Below are positions 53,883-63,169 of a stretch of 64,000 nt of DNA, piece by piece; within the stretch, counting starts at the first letter, position 1; every line of letters begins with the position of its first letter. The position numbers and the translations under genes were made by a program. The notes below the pieces were generated by a model. That model was not told where the DNA came from. It was given only the letters and a program-made list of their open reading frames with translations, and ran no database searches. The DNA is from Mucilaginibacter sp. KACC 22063 (lineage in GTDB: Bacteria > Bacteroidota > Bacteroidia > Sphingobacteriales > Sphingobacteriaceae), in contig NZ_CP117877.1 in assembly GCF_028736115.1 (NCBI RefSeq), forward strand, positions 2,914,001-2,978,000. Reading direction: 5' to 3'.

Positions 53883-53901
53883 TGATACTTAATTAGTATC
53901 A
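53883..53901. promoter_or_regulatory. Palindrome upstream of the BamA-like gene
   Basis: TGATACT (53883-53889) -TAATT- AGTATCA (53895-53901), a perfect 7-bp inverted repeat 35 bp before the start codon. It could be an operator or part of a stem. Partner unknown. Confidence 0.4.
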
Positions 53902-53935
53902 TAATAATTATTTTGCAGTAGCTTATTTTTGCCCC

Positions 53936-56494
53936 ATGCTAAAAACTTTAAAGGTATTAGTTTGCCTTGCTTTATCATCCCAATTTGTTTCGGCCCAACA
54001 AAACAAATTAAATCTTCCAGACAGCGTTACCGTTGCAGTGCATCCTGTATATAACAATGTAAGTAAAACACATCGCTGGCTTTTTGGCGAAAACTACCGT
54101 AAAGAATGGGCTGTACCTGTAAAAATGCCCGTATTTCATATATCAAAAATATATGGCGGCCTTGAACCTGTAAAGGAAGGTGGTGGTATGCAATCAAAAT
54201 CTTTAAGGCTGAGAGCAAAAGATGGTAAAGAATACGTATTACGCAGTGTTGAAAAAACACCAGATAAGCTACTCCCTCCTACTTTACGAAACACTTTTGC
54301 AGTTGATTGGCTCGGCGATGCGCTAAGCAGCCAGCACCCGTATTCGGCACTTGTTGTACCACCATTGGCAGATGCAGCAAGTGTGCCGCATAGTAACCCG
54401 GTAATTGGCGTTGTTGCAGAAGACCCTGCTTTGGGCGAATACAATAAAACCTTTAAAGGCCTGGTATGCCTTTTTGAAGAACGCGAACCTATCGGTGAAT
54501 CAGATAACACTGAGAAAATGGAGCGCGAGTTGATTGAGGACAATGACCACCGCTTTGATAAAGAAGGCTTTCTGCGCGCCCGCATGCTTGATCTGCTGAT
54601 GGGTGACTGGGACAGGCACGAAGATCAGTGGCGCTGGGCAGTAAACAAAAAAGGAAAAGGTAAAAAATATACTGCGGTACCGCGCGACAGGGATCAGGTA
54701 TTCCACGTAGAGCAAGGTGTTTTACCAGAACTTGCAGCACTCACCTGGCTTAACCCCACTTTAGATAATTTTGACGGCAAAATTCCGCGTGTAAGGTATT
54801 CGTTGTATAAAACCCGCTTTATAAGACCATATTATGATGCGCAGTTTACTTATGACGAGTGGATGAAGGTAGTAAACGACTTTGTTAAAGCAGAAAATGA
54901 CCAGGTATTGGAAGCTTCATTAAAAAGACTACCTGTAGAAGCTTATCATATACGACATGATGTATTGTTGAAAAAACTGAAGGAGCGCCGGGATAATATT
55001 CCGCAGGCCATGTTAGATTATTACAAGTTCATGTTTAATATAGTTGATCTGCGCACGTCTGATAAAAGCGAAGTAGTTACTGTTGACGAAGCCCCGAAAG
55101 GCGGCTTGCGCATTACAGTGCAGAAATCAGACAATGGTATTGGTGCAGATACTGTATTTTCTATGCCTTATGATCCTCTGTATACAAAAGAGATCAGACT
55201 TTATACCTCAAACGGAAACGACCATGTAATTTTGAAAAGTACAGCTTCCCCTATTAAGTTAAGGGTGATAGGCGATGAAGGTCAAAAAACTTATGATGTA
55301 GCACAAGGCGGGCAAAAAGTACAAATTTATAACCATAAAGACAGTGTAGCATTTAACGGCGACCGTGACAGATTGGTTAAACACCTTAGCAGGGATACAG
55401 CTAATACCAAGTATGTACCTACTAATCTTTACAGCGTATGGATGCCACTGGCCACAGCATCTATCAATGCCGATGATGGTTTTCTGTTAGGGGTAGGTTT
55501 CCGTTATACGCATCAAAACGGCTTCCGTACGGTGCCTTATAATAGTATGCAGCAATTAATGGTTACCCACTCTTTTGCTACAGATGCATTCAGGGTTAAA
55601 TACAACGCCGAATGGATTGATGTATTTGGCAAAACCGATATTATATTACAAGCCGATTTAAGGGCCCCGAATAATAAAATGAACTTTTTTGGCCGCGGTA
55701 ATGAGACTATTTTAATTAAGGAAGATAATTATCGCAGGTATCACCGTACCAGGTTTGATAACTACCAGCTTGACCCAGCATTAAGGTGGACAACAGGTGA
55801 AAATGCAACATTAAGCTTCGGCCCGTCTTTTCAGTATTACCACTTAAATCTTGATGATAACGCAGGCCGGTTTATCACAAACTTCAACCAGTTGCATACC
55901 TATGATAGCCTTACTTTAAATAAGGACAAAGCGCATCTGGGTTTCCTGATGAACTATACAACCAACCAGCGAAACAATAATATACTACCCAGCAAGGGAT
56001 ATTTCTTCAATGTTGTATTTCAGGGTTACGAAGGACTAAACAGCTATTCAAAGGCTTATATGATCATCCGTCCGGAGTTTACTTACTATCAAAAAATAAC
56101 ATCTGATGGTAATGTTGTGGTTTCAGATCGAATTGGCGGCGGCGTTACCATAGGTAAAAGCGCCTTTTATCAATCATTGTTCCTGGGTGGACAGGGTAAC
56201 TTATTAGGCTATTTACAATACCGTTTTGCAGGCCAGCACATGGTATTCAACAATTTTCAGGCAAGGGCAAAACTGGCTAACATAGTGAGTTATATTTTAC
56301 CGGGACAACTGGGCGTAACCGGTATATATGATGTTGGCCGTGTTTGGATAAATAACGACAACTCTAATAAATGGCATAGTGGCGTTGGAGGCGGCTTATA
56401 TTTTTCGCCAGCAGGCTTAACCATCTTACAAATACTTGCAGCCCACTCTGAAGAAGGATGGTACCCTTACTTCTCCTTCAACTTCAGGATATAA
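53936..56494 (+). CDS. Kinase-like domain fused to a BamA/TamA-type outer-membrane barrel
   Basis: 852 aa with a signal peptide (VLVCLALSSQFVSAQ). Residues about 70-290 look like a Fam20/CotH/PI4K-style kinase-like domain: an N-lobe strand LRAKDGKEYVLRSVEK, a catalytic-loop-like LDLLMGDWDRHEDQWRW (D226, R227, H228) and a metal-site-like AVPRDRDQVF (D251, D253). After a linker, residues about 500-852 form a BamA/Omp85-type barrel with the family ending (LFLGGQGNLLGY, GVTGIYDVGRVW, GGGLYFSPAGLT). Other Bacteroidetes proteins place a metallophosphoesterase before a similar module (recollection). Kinase activity is not proven. Confidence 0.82.
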   Translation: MLKTLKVLVCLALSSQFVSAQQNKLNLPDSVTVAVHPVYNNVSKTHRWLFGENYRKEWAVPVKMPVFHISKIYGGLEPVKEGGGMQSKSLRLRAKDGKEYVLRSVEKTPDKLLPPTLRNTFAVDWLGDALSSQHPYSALVVPPLADAASVPHSNPVIGVVAEDPALGEYNKTFKGLVCLFEEREPIGESDNTEKMERELIEDNDHRFDKEGFLRARMLDLLMGDWDRHEDQWRWAVNKKGKGKKYTAVPRDRDQVFHVEQGVLPELAALTWLNPTLDNFDGKIPRVRYSLYKTRFIRPYYDAQFTYDEWMKVVNDFVKAENDQVLEASLKRLPVEAYHIRHDVLLKKLKERRDNIPQAMLDYYKFMFNIVDLRTSDKSEVVTVDEAPKGGLRITVQKSDNGIGADTVFSMPYDPLYTKEIRLYTSNGNDHVILKSTASPIKLRVIGDEGQKTYDVAQGGQKVQIYNHKDSVAFNGDRDRLVKHLSRDTANTKYVPTNLYSVWMPLATASINADDGFLLGVGFRYTHQNGFRTVPYNSMQQLMVTHSFATDAFRVKYNAEWIDVFGKTDIILQADLRAPNNKMNFFGRGNETILIKEDNYRRYHRTRFDNYQLDPALRWTTGENATLSFGPSFQYYHLNLDDNAGRFITNFNQLHTYDSLTLNKDKAHLGFLMNYTTNQRNNNILPSKGYFFNVVFQGYEGLNSYSKAYMIIRPEFTYYQKITSDGNVVVSDRIGGGVTIGKSAFYQSLFLGGQGNLLGYLQYRFAGQHMVFNNFQARAKLANIVSYILPGQLGVTGIYDVGRVWINNDNSNKWHSGVGGGLYFSPAGLTILQILAAHSEEGWYPYFSFNFRI

Positions 56495-56497
56495 AAA

Positions 56498-56535
56498 TAA
56501 ACACAAAAGCCAGGTTAACCTGGCTTTTGTGTTTA
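56498..56535. terminator. Perfect palindromic terminator
   Basis: Two 19-bp arms meeting at 56516/56517 (core AAAGCCAGGTTAACCTGGCTTT). It lies between the convergent BamA-like gene and the response regulator/reductase gene and can act in both directions. Confidence 0.9.
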
Positions 56536-56554
56536 CAAAGAGCATTATAAACAT

Positions 56555-58213
56555 TTAAACTTCTGCCAAATATTTATGCACAAAGCTGATTGCCATTGAA
56601 CCTTCGCCAACGGCCGATGCTACACGGTTCATAGCTCCGGCGCGAACGTCGCCTGCTGCAAATATTCCCGGGCAACTGGTTTCAAGCAGATAAGGGTCAC
56701 GCTTGTACTTCCATACCTTCTTAAACTGATCATAGCGGTTTAATTCGCGCCCTGTTTCCACAAAACCTTTTTGATCTTTTAATATCACATCACAAAGCCA
56801 CTCGGTATAAGGTTTAGCACCAATAAAAATGTATAAGGCATCTGCAGTAACTGTTTCACGCTCTTTCGTATCGATATTTTCAATTACAAGGCTTTCTAAC
56901 TTTTCTTTCCCTATAGCTTCAACTACTTCGCAGCAGCCCTGCAATTCTATGTTACTTACTTTACCAATCTGCTCTATCAGGTAGGATGACATGGTAGCAG
57001 TAAGATCTGTACGGCGTATCAGGATAATTACCCGTTTAGCAAATTTAGACAAATACATGGCCGCCTGCCCTGCCGAATTACCACCACCTACTATGTAAAC
57101 AGTTTTATCCTGGCAAGATGCAGCCTCGGTAGTGGCAGCTCCATAATAAACCCCGGCACCAGTAAATTGACTAAGGCCGGGAGTTTCAAGCTTACGGTAA
57201 TCAACCCCTGTTGTAATAACTATCGCTCTGGTAGTAATGGTCGAGTCATCGTCCAGTGTGATCAATTTATAACCCTCTTTAAAACTGATCTCCTTTACAG
57301 ATTGCGGTGTCAAAAACTCTGTTCCGAAACGAGTGGCTTGCGTAAGCGCGCGCCTGGTAAGGTCGGCACCGCTAAGGCCTGTGGGGAAACCCAGATAATT
57401 TTCTATTCTCGAACTTGTACCAGCCTGTCCGCCCGGCGACTTACGTTCTATCAACAAAGTCTTTAACCCTTCTGATGCTCCGTACACCGCCGCAGCCAGC
57501 CCTGCAGGCCCTGCTCCTATAATAGCTACGTCATATACTTCATTTTTAGCCTGATAGGTCAGCCCTATTTTTTGTGCAATATCAATCATTTGCGGCGAAC
57601 ACACCACCGTACCGTCGGGAAATATAACGGCAGGAAGATCTTTGCTTAGTAAATTGTTGATCTTGGCAAGGCTGGCACCTTCATCGGTATGAATATCAAG
57701 CCACTGATAAGGGACCAGATAGGCCGAAAGAAATGCTTTTATCTCATGTGATTGCGGCGAAAACTGGTAGCCAAGTACTTTGATACCTGTAAAATCAGGC
57801 TTGTAACTTGCCTGCCACTCCTCAAGCAAATCATCAAGAACGGGATATAACTTTTCAGCAGGCGGGTCCCAGGGTTTGGTTAAATAATAATCAAGCTTTA
57901 CCTCATTGATAGCCTTTATGGCAGCATAGGTATCAGAGTATGCCGTTAAAAGTACGCGTTTGGCATTAGGGAAATACTCCATAGCCTTGCATAAAAAGTC
58001 AACACCCTCCATTTGGGGCATACGCTGATCTGCAATAAATATGGCCACTTCCTCTCCTTTGTTTTTCAAATCAAGCAGTGCCTGTAAAGCTTCATCAACA
58101 GAAGCCGTACTTAAAATTTTATAATCTTTTTGATAATGAGCCCTTAAATCGCGGTTAATGGCTCTTAATACAGCGTAGTCGTCGTCAATTAGAAATATGA
58201 TAGGTAATTTCAT
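56555..58213 (-). CDS. Response regulator fused to a thioredoxin-reductase-like flavoprotein lacking CxxC
   Basis: 552 aa. Receiver domain (1 to about 125) with DDD at the start, phospho-Asp in FIADQRMPQMEG (about 62) and LTKPWD Lys. A thioredoxin/glutaredoxin-like spacer follows (about 140-225). Then the reductase: FAD motif VAIIGAGPAGLAAAVYG, GGQAGTSSRIENYLGFP, NADPH loop VYIVGGGNSAGQAA and C-terminal GIFAAGDVR. The redox-active CATC of true reductases aligns with GAAT (358-361); only C367 is nearby. It may sense NAD(P)H or flavin redox state. Cotranscribed after the cNMP kinase gene. Confidence 0.9.
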   Translation of the reverse strand: MKLPIIFLIDDDYAVLRAINRDLRAHYQKDYKILSTASVDEALQALLDLKNKGEEVAIFIADQRMPQMEGVDFLCKAMEYFPNAKRVLLTAYSDTYAAIKAINEVKLDYYLTKPWDPPAEKLYPVLDDLLEEWQASYKPDFTGIKVLGYQFSPQSHEIKAFLSAYLVPYQWLDIHTDEGASLAKINNLLSKDLPAVIFPDGTVVCSPQMIDIAQKIGLTYQAKNEVYDVAIIGAGPAGLAAAVYGASEGLKTLLIERKSPGGQAGTSSRIENYLGFPTGLSGADLTRRALTQATRFGTEFLTPQSVKEISFKEGYKLITLDDDSTITTRAIVITTGVDYRKLETPGLSQFTGAGVYYGAATTEAASCQDKTVYIVGGGNSAGQAAMYLSKFAKRVIILIRRTDLTATMSSYLIEQIGKVSNIELQGCCEVVEAIGKEKLESLVIENIDTKERETVTADALYIFIGAKPYTEWLCDVILKDQKGFVETGRELNRYDQFKKVWKYKRDPYLLETSCPGIFAAGDVRAGAMNRVASAVGEGSMAISFVHKYLAEV

Positions 58214-58220
58214 AAAGTAC

Positions 58221-59621
58221 TTAATCGTTGGTAATAGGTAAGGTAATGGTAAAGGAGGTAGCCCCAGGTTTTGAGTCTACCTTCACAGAGCCGTGATGGT
58301 GCGTACAAATTCGGGTCACCACTTCCAGCCCTAAACCGGTGCCCTTTCCTATTTGCTTGGTTGTAAAAAACGGATCAAAGATATGCGACTGTACATCTTC
58401 AGGTATACCGGGACCATTATCTTTAATAATAACTTTTACACAGTTATCATCCAGCTCGGTTGTAATATCTATCCTCCCGTTCGGCTGCTCTTCAACTGCA
58501 TCTATGGCGTTATCAATAATATTGGTCCATACCTGGTTCAGTTCGCCTGCCATTCCGCGCACCTGCGGCAGGTTAGCATCAAAGTGTTTATTAATGGTGA
58601 TATTGCCCTTTCTGAATTTATGATTTAATATGGTAAGCGTAGTTTCAATGCCATTGTTAATGTCAACCATCTGCTTGTCGCCGCCACGGTCCATGTGGCT
58701 GTAATTTTTAACCGCTCCTACTAAAGTAGATATCCGCTGCGAAGCCTGCTTTATATCGTTGACCATACGGGTAACGGTCAGCTGATAATCAATGTAACTT
58801 AATGCCGAACTCAGATGCTCCTGCGGTATTTTTTGCGACAGGTGATCAAGGGCTTGCAGCATCACTCCTTCATCTGCCAGGTTTTGCGCAAGTACAACAT
58901 CATCAATGCCATGATCTTCCAGCCAATCAATCATATCATCTTCCAATGCCGATCTTTCCATCAGGCTCAGCAGCCCTGATTTGGGGTTATTTTCTGTAGC
59001 AATGATCAGATCCTGTATATGCATCAGCTGATCATCATCCGGGCAATAAGCAGCGATGTTTTTAAACAACAATGGAAGCTGTTTTAAATGATTCGTCAGG
59101 TTTGCGGCATTGCTTACAATTGCCGATGCCGGATTATTCAGTTCATGAGCCAGACCTGCAGACAATTTTCCCAACGCATACATTTTCTCGTTTTGCTGCT
59201 GCTGTGCCGTAAATGAACGTACCCTTGTTGTCATCACATGTACCAGCGCTTCTATGATTTCATAACGCTGGCTTACACTCTTCTTAAATTCTTCGGCCGG
59301 TACCTGTAAAACAACGGCATCTTTAATACAACTGCCATACCCCTTGGCTACCGTACCTCTTGAAAACGGAAGATAACCTGTTACCACACCTGCTTCTACC
59401 GTATCAAGCTCCTTTATTTTATCGCCTATCATTAGCATGAATTTAAACCTGCCCGACAGAATGATAAACACAGAATCAAATGGGTCGCCCTGTTTAAATA
59501 TGACATCACCTACAGCTATTTCCCTGACAGTGCCTACATCTATCAGCCATTGTAGCTGATCATCAGGAACATTACTGAGCACTTCAATTTTTTTGAGCGC
59601 CGCCACATCTACATTTTTCAT
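58221..59621 (-). CDS. cNMP-binding-domain sensor histidine kinase
   Basis: 466 aa, soluble. An N-terminal cyclic-nucleotide-binding fold (about 5-125) with [24 protein letters not shown]. Histidine-kinase part: H-box [24 protein letters not shown] (His about 159), then N-box-like [18 protein letters not shown]1 [13 protein letters not shown] and G2 [17 protein letters not shown]. It is seven bases upstream of the response regulator/reductase gene, which is its likely phosphorylation partner. This kinase-regulator pairing is known in several bacteria; ligand identity is not. Confidence 0.93.
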   Translation of the reverse strand: MKNVDVAALKKIEVLSNVPDDQLQWLIDVGTVREIAVGDVIFKQGDPFDSVFIILSGRFKFMLMIGDKIKELDTVEAGVVTGYLPFSRGTVAKGYGSCIKDAVVLQVPAEEFKKSVSQRYEIIEALVHVMTTRVRSFTAQQQQNEKMYALGKLSAGLAHELNNPASAIVSNAANLTNHLKQLPLLFKNIAAYCPDDDQLMHIQDLIIATENNPKSGLLSLMERSALEDDMIDWLEDHGIDDVVLAQNLADEGVMLQALDHLSQKIPQEHLSSALSYIDYQLTVTRMVNDIKQASQRISTLVGAVKNYSHMDRGGDKQMVDINNGIETTLTILNHKFRKGNITINKHFDANLPQVRGMAGELNQVWTNIIDNAIDAVEEQPNGRIDITTELDDNCVKVIIKDNGPGIPEDVQSHIFDPFFTTKQIGKGTGLGLEVVTRICTHHHGSVKVDSKPGATSFTITLPITND

Positions 59622-59839
59622 ATCAATAGTTGAGTGACTAAATTTAGAAAGTAAATATCACAATACCGCATACAACAGCCTTACTCTTCTGTGTGGGAAT
59701 AATAATAACCCGATATAAGAAATAATTTGTTATATTGTTATAATCAATAGGTTAGTGAATATTGTGCGTTGATATAAAAAAACATACCTGATAAACACTT
59801 AATTAAACGGACTGTCAACTTTACAAAACTGACTATATC
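59622..59839. other. Divergent intergenic region, nothing specific seen
   Basis: 218 bp between the cNMP kinase and the PAS gene. AT-rich, with a weak TAATTTG on the plus strand as the only promoter-like match. Confidence 0.4.
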
Positions 59840-61297
59840 ATGCCTGCAATAGTGAACCATGCCCATATTTTTCACCTGTCTCCCACACCTACAATTATAC
59901 TTTTACCAGATTACCCTGATTTTACAATAGCAGATATAAATGCTGCTTACTTAAAAATAGCCAGTATCGATCCTTCTGAATTAATCGGAAAACCTTTTAT
60001 TAAAGCACTTCAGAATAGCCCTTACCAAAATTTCCCTGAAGGCAATGAACAATTGCAAAAAGTACTTGAAACTAAAAAAACGCAGGAATCACCCGTAAGG
60101 GAATATAAATTCCCTTCGGAAAAGGGAGGATATAACACGCGCTATTTTCACATAAGCAACGTACCAGCATTGAATAGTGATGGTGAGGTAGAACTGATTA
60201 TACGTTCGGCTACTGATATTACCGAAACCGTTGTCAGCCGTCAAAAAGAAGAGCGGATAAAGACCACACTATTAGAAACCAATTTATTAATGGAGCAGGG
60301 CCAGGAAATGGCAAACTTTGGAAATTGGCGATGGGATGTTGTTGAGAATAAAGTAAGTTGGTCTGAAACGCTTTACCATATTTACGGCTTAGATAAAAAT
60401 TCATTTAAAGCCACTTTTGAAGGTTATCAGGAACTGCTGCACCCCGATGACCGGGAACTTGTTTTTAAAAGCATTACCGGCGCATTGCAAAATAAACAGG
60501 ACGTAATGTTTGAGGAAAGAATTATAAGGCCCAATGGCGAAATAAGGTACCTGAAATCGTGGGGTAAAGTACAGACAGATGATGCAGGCAACCCGATAAC
60601 CATGATAGGCGCCTGCCTAGACATAACCGATACTAAAATAGCCGAAACTACTCTCAAATTTATGCACGGGGAGCTTGAACAGCATATGCAAACCCTTGCT
60701 GCTTCAGAAAAGAAATACAGCGATCTTTTTCATCTGAGCCCATTGCCAATGTGGGTTCTGGATGTGGATACATTTAGATTCTTAGATGTAAACGATGCGG
60801 CCCTCACTAATTATGGCTATTCGCGGGATGAGTTTTTAGCAATGAGTGCCACCAGCCTTTTACTTCCGGAAGACATTAAAAGCGTTACAGCGCGTGTAAG
60901 GTCTAACAGCGACAATTATAACATCATCACCAGGCACGTAAAGAAAAATGGGGAACTGATTAAAGTAAGTATCCAAAGCAAACTGTTGCCGCCCGGCGGA
61001 AAACCGGCACGTATTGTTTTAGCGAATGATATTACAGAACGGCAAAACTATGTGGCCGAGATCGAAAAACAAAATCAGCAGTTACAGGAAATTGCATGGA
61101 TACAATCGCACGTGGTAAGAGTACCCCTTGCCCGAATAATGGGCCTACTTGAGCTTTATAGAATTTACCAGGATTCGGAGATCGACCGGCAGGAACTCAT
61201 CAATATTATCACGCTCTCGGCAAATGAACTTGATGATATTATTAAGGGTTTGTGCACCAAAATTGAAGAAGTATCAAACCACAAAATAAAGAAGTAA
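59840..61297 (+). CDS. Multi-PAS protein with orphan DHp (HisKA-like) end
   Basis: 485 aa, soluble, with three PAS-like domains: about 10-130 (FTIADINAAYLKIASIDPSELIGK, in parts), about 150-275 (PAC-like EERIIRPNGEIRYLKSWGKV) and about 290-400 (FHLSPLPMWVLDVDTFRFLDVND, in parts). It ends in a helix pair with H424 in IQSHVVRVPLARIMGLLEL, the H-box style of Bacteroidetes kinases. No HATPase domain follows; the protein stops about 60 residues later. It might accept phosphate from another kinase or act as a dimerising scaffold. Confidence 0.88.
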   Translation: MPAIVNHAHIFHLSPTPTIILLPDYPDFTIADINAAYLKIASIDPSELIGKPFIKALQNSPYQNFPEGNEQLQKVLETKKTQESPVREYKFPSEKGGYNTRYFHISNVPALNSDGEVELIIRSATDITETVVSRQKEERIKTTLLETNLLMEQGQEMANFGNWRWDVVENKVSWSETLYHIYGLDKNSFKATFEGYQELLHPDDRELVFKSITGALQNKQDVMFEERIIRPNGEIRYLKSWGKVQTDDAGNPITMIGACLDITDTKIAETTLKFMHGELEQHMQTLAASEKKYSDLFHLSPLPMWVLDVDTFRFLDVNDAALTNYGYSRDEFLAMSATSLLLPEDIKSVTARVRSNSDNYNIITRHVKKNGELIKVSIQSKLLPPGGKPARIVLANDITERQNYVAEIEKQNQQLQEIAWIQSHVVRVPLARIMGLLELYRIYQDSEIDRQELINIITLSANELDDIIKGLCTKIEEVSNHKIKK

Positions 61298-61310
61298 TTA
61301 CTTGAAACAT

Positions 61311-61335
61311 AAAACCCGGCGCGTGGCCGGGTTTT
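61311..61335. terminator. Rho-independent terminator
   Basis: AAAACCCGGC (61311-61320) pairs exactly with GCCGGGTTTT (61326-61335) around a 5-nt loop. It ends the PAS gene and, on the other strand, the Hc1 gene. Confidence 0.9.
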
Positions 61336-61344
61336 AGCAGAATA

Positions 61345-61527
61345 TTAGTCTTTTGATGAGTTTTTCTTTTCGGTTACCTCTTTACGAACGTCAGTAGCAA
61401 GGTTTTTTAATTGCTGTAAAGCATTACGTAAACGGGTACCAGCTGCTTTGTTTCCTTTGTCATAAAATGCTTGTGCATCTTTCTCAGCAGTAGCTACCAG
61501 GTCTTTAATTTTCTGAAAGTTCTCCAT
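61345..61527 (-). CDS. Hc1-family histone H1-like protein
   Basis: 60 aa, Lys/Ala-rich and helical: MENFQKIKDLVATAEKDAQA then KGNKAAGTRLRNALQQLKNL and a charged tail. It matches the short histone-H1-like (Hc1) proteins of Bacteroidetes, which bind DNA and help compact the nucleoid. Full length for the group. Monocistronic with its own terminator downstream. Confidence 0.88.
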   Translation of the reverse strand: MENFQKIKDLVATAEKDAQAFYDKGNKAAGTRLRNALQQLKNLATDVRKEVTEKKNSSKD

Positions 61528-61728
61528 AATGAATTTTGTTTAATAGTGAAATAATGGTTAAAAGCTTGCAAAAATAGTATTTAAAAGCACTTTACAAGCA
61601 TATTTTAAGTTTTACGGTCTAATCTAATCAAATTCTGTACAAGTTAAACAGAGCGATCAGATATGTTAATAATTTATTTAAGCTAACTCTGCAATAAAGT
61701 GTATTTGCATGGTTTTGTTTTCATTTAG

Positions 61729-62106
61729 TTAAAATTCGTCAGCGGTGCTCCTGCCTTCAGGGTATAACGTATTACTAAATGCTATATTTTGGTTTGACGG
61801 ATCAATTTCAAAGCTCCACTCCGATGTTTGGTCCTTTTTTAACGTACATATATCTTCGCAACCAAAAGTAAAAGTTACATCTAATAGTATCCTGAACCTG
61901 CCTGTCCGTTTTGCTGCATCAAATTTAACACGGTCTATTTTGATATTACTCACATCCGGAGAACCGCCCGATTTAAATTCGATTTGCAGCTCATATACAA
62001 GTTGCTCACAGGACTTTTCACCAGGCTGGAAGATGTTATTTAAGAACGCCGTCCAATCCTTTTCATTATCCGGAGGATGATTTGTGCTTACCTGAAAAAC
62101 GCTCAT
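61729..62106 (-). CDS. Hypothetical protein
   Basis: 125 aa, soluble, predicted all-beta (FRILLDVTFTFGCEDICTLKKDQTSEWSFEID, given in parts: FRILLDVTFTF, SEWSFEID). No signal peptide or membrane segment. Two Cys (CEDIC) could be a redox or metal pair. No family recognised; could be a phage-tail-like or stress protein, without support. Start ATG 62106 is clear and the region upstream is promoter-like. Confidence 0.6.
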   Translation of the reverse strand: MSVFQVSTNHPPDNEKDWTAFLNNIFQPGEKSCEQLVYELQIEFKSGGSPDVSNIKIDRVKFDAAKRTGRFRILLDVTFTFGCEDICTLKKDQTSEWSFEIDPSNQNIAFSNTLYPEGRSTADEF

Positions 62107-62192
62107 TATTTAATAATATACTTTAATTAATACGGTAAAAGTAAAATAAGGTTTAAACATTGATGTGGAATAGTGTTTGTACAATTTTATAA

Positions 62193-62582
62193 ATGGAACA
62201 ACAAACAGTAAAAAACATAGCCAGAATAGCATTAGGTACAAATCTGGTTTTTGCAGGTATAAGCCACCTTACTTTTGCAAGAAAAGCATTCAGGGCACAG
62301 GTGCCGGATTGGGTTCCGCTTAAAAAGGACGATACCGTTGTACTTTCTGGTTATGCCGAAATTGCATTAGGCAGCGCATTGCTTTTTACTCCTAAAAAAC
62401 ATCAGGAAACAGTTGGTAAAGTTGCAGCCGGATTTTTTGCGGCTGTTTTTCCGGGCAATATTGCACAGTATACCAATCACCGAAGTGCATTTGGCTTAGA
62501 TACCGATGGTAAACGTTTAACCCGCTTATTTTTTCAGCCTTTATTAATTTACTGGGCTTTAAAGAGTACATCCAAAAGCTAA
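62193..62582 (+). CDS. DoxX-like membrane protein
   Basis: 129 aa with four hydrophobic helices (IARIALGTNLVFAGISHL, LSGYAEIALGSALLF, KVAAGFFAAVFPGNIAQY, LFFQPLLIYWAL). The pattern matches DoxX/DUF417-like proteins. Role unknown; some relatives couple to thiosulfate or redox metabolism. It is divergent from the 125-aa hypothetical gene and convergent with lutC. Confidence 0.82.
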   Translation: MEQQTVKNIARIALGTNLVFAGISHLTFARKAFRAQVPDWVPLKKDDTVVLSGYAEIALGSALLFTPKKHQETVGKVAAGFFAAVFPGNIAQYTNHRSAFGLDTDGKRLTRLFFQPLLIYWALKSTSKS

Positions 62583-62584
62583 AC

Positions 62585-63166
62585 TTAGGGCAACAAAAAC
62601 ACAGTCAGGCTACGGGCACCGTGTGCGCCTATGACTAATGATTGTTCGATATCTGCTGTTTTTGATGGGCCTGATATAAACGTACCAAAGCCATAAGTAC
62701 TATTGCCTATTGTTTGATAGGCTTCGTGCATGTTGGGTACTATGCTTTTGCCTTCTATTACAATAATCAGATGTTGAGTAATGAAAGGTAATGCACGGTG
62801 CAGCATATGATCTTCTGTCACCCATATCGCACCGTTTTCGGCAACAGCAAAATGACCCTTTATAATGGCAAGCTCTACATCCTGAAAGTCAATCCCGTTT
62901 GTAGTATCGTACCTGGTAAGCCTGCCACTTTCAAGTTCAGCTAAAGGGGATACTATTTTCGCCTCCGGGTAGTTAGCATTAATATATTCGGCTATTTCCT
63001 GATAATTTGCGGCAGGAATTACATTGCTGCCGGTAGTTGTAAGAATAGAAGTTAACTTTTCTAAAAGCCCATCTTGCGAGAAGTTTAATGGACTGATATC
63101 CGGCAATGGTACAAGATCAGGCTGATTGGCAGCTACTGCGGCTAATATCTTTTCTCTGCTGTTCAT
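62585..63166 (-). CDS. lutC: LutC-type LUD-domain protein of lactate utilisation
   Basis: 193 aa LUD domain: N-terminal MNSREKILAAVAAN, DVELAIIKGHFAVAENGAIWV (in parts), the core ITQHLIIVIEGKSIVPNMHEAY and FGTFISGPSKTADIEQSLVIGAHGARSL, typical of LutC/YkgG. It works with LutB (and LutA) to oxidise L-lactate to pyruvate. Three bases downstream of lutB. lutA would be expected further right, outside the window. Confidence 0.93.
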   Translation of the reverse strand: MNSREKILAAVAANQPDLVPLPDISPLNFSQDGLLEKLTSILTTTGSNVIPAANYQEIAEYINANYPEAKIVSPLAELESGRLTRYDTTNGIDFQDVELAIIKGHFAVAENGAIWVTEDHMLHRALPFITQHLIIVIEGKSIVPNMHEAYQTIGNSTYGFGTFISGPSKTADIEQSLVIGAHGARSLTVFLLP

Positions 63167-63169
63167 ATA

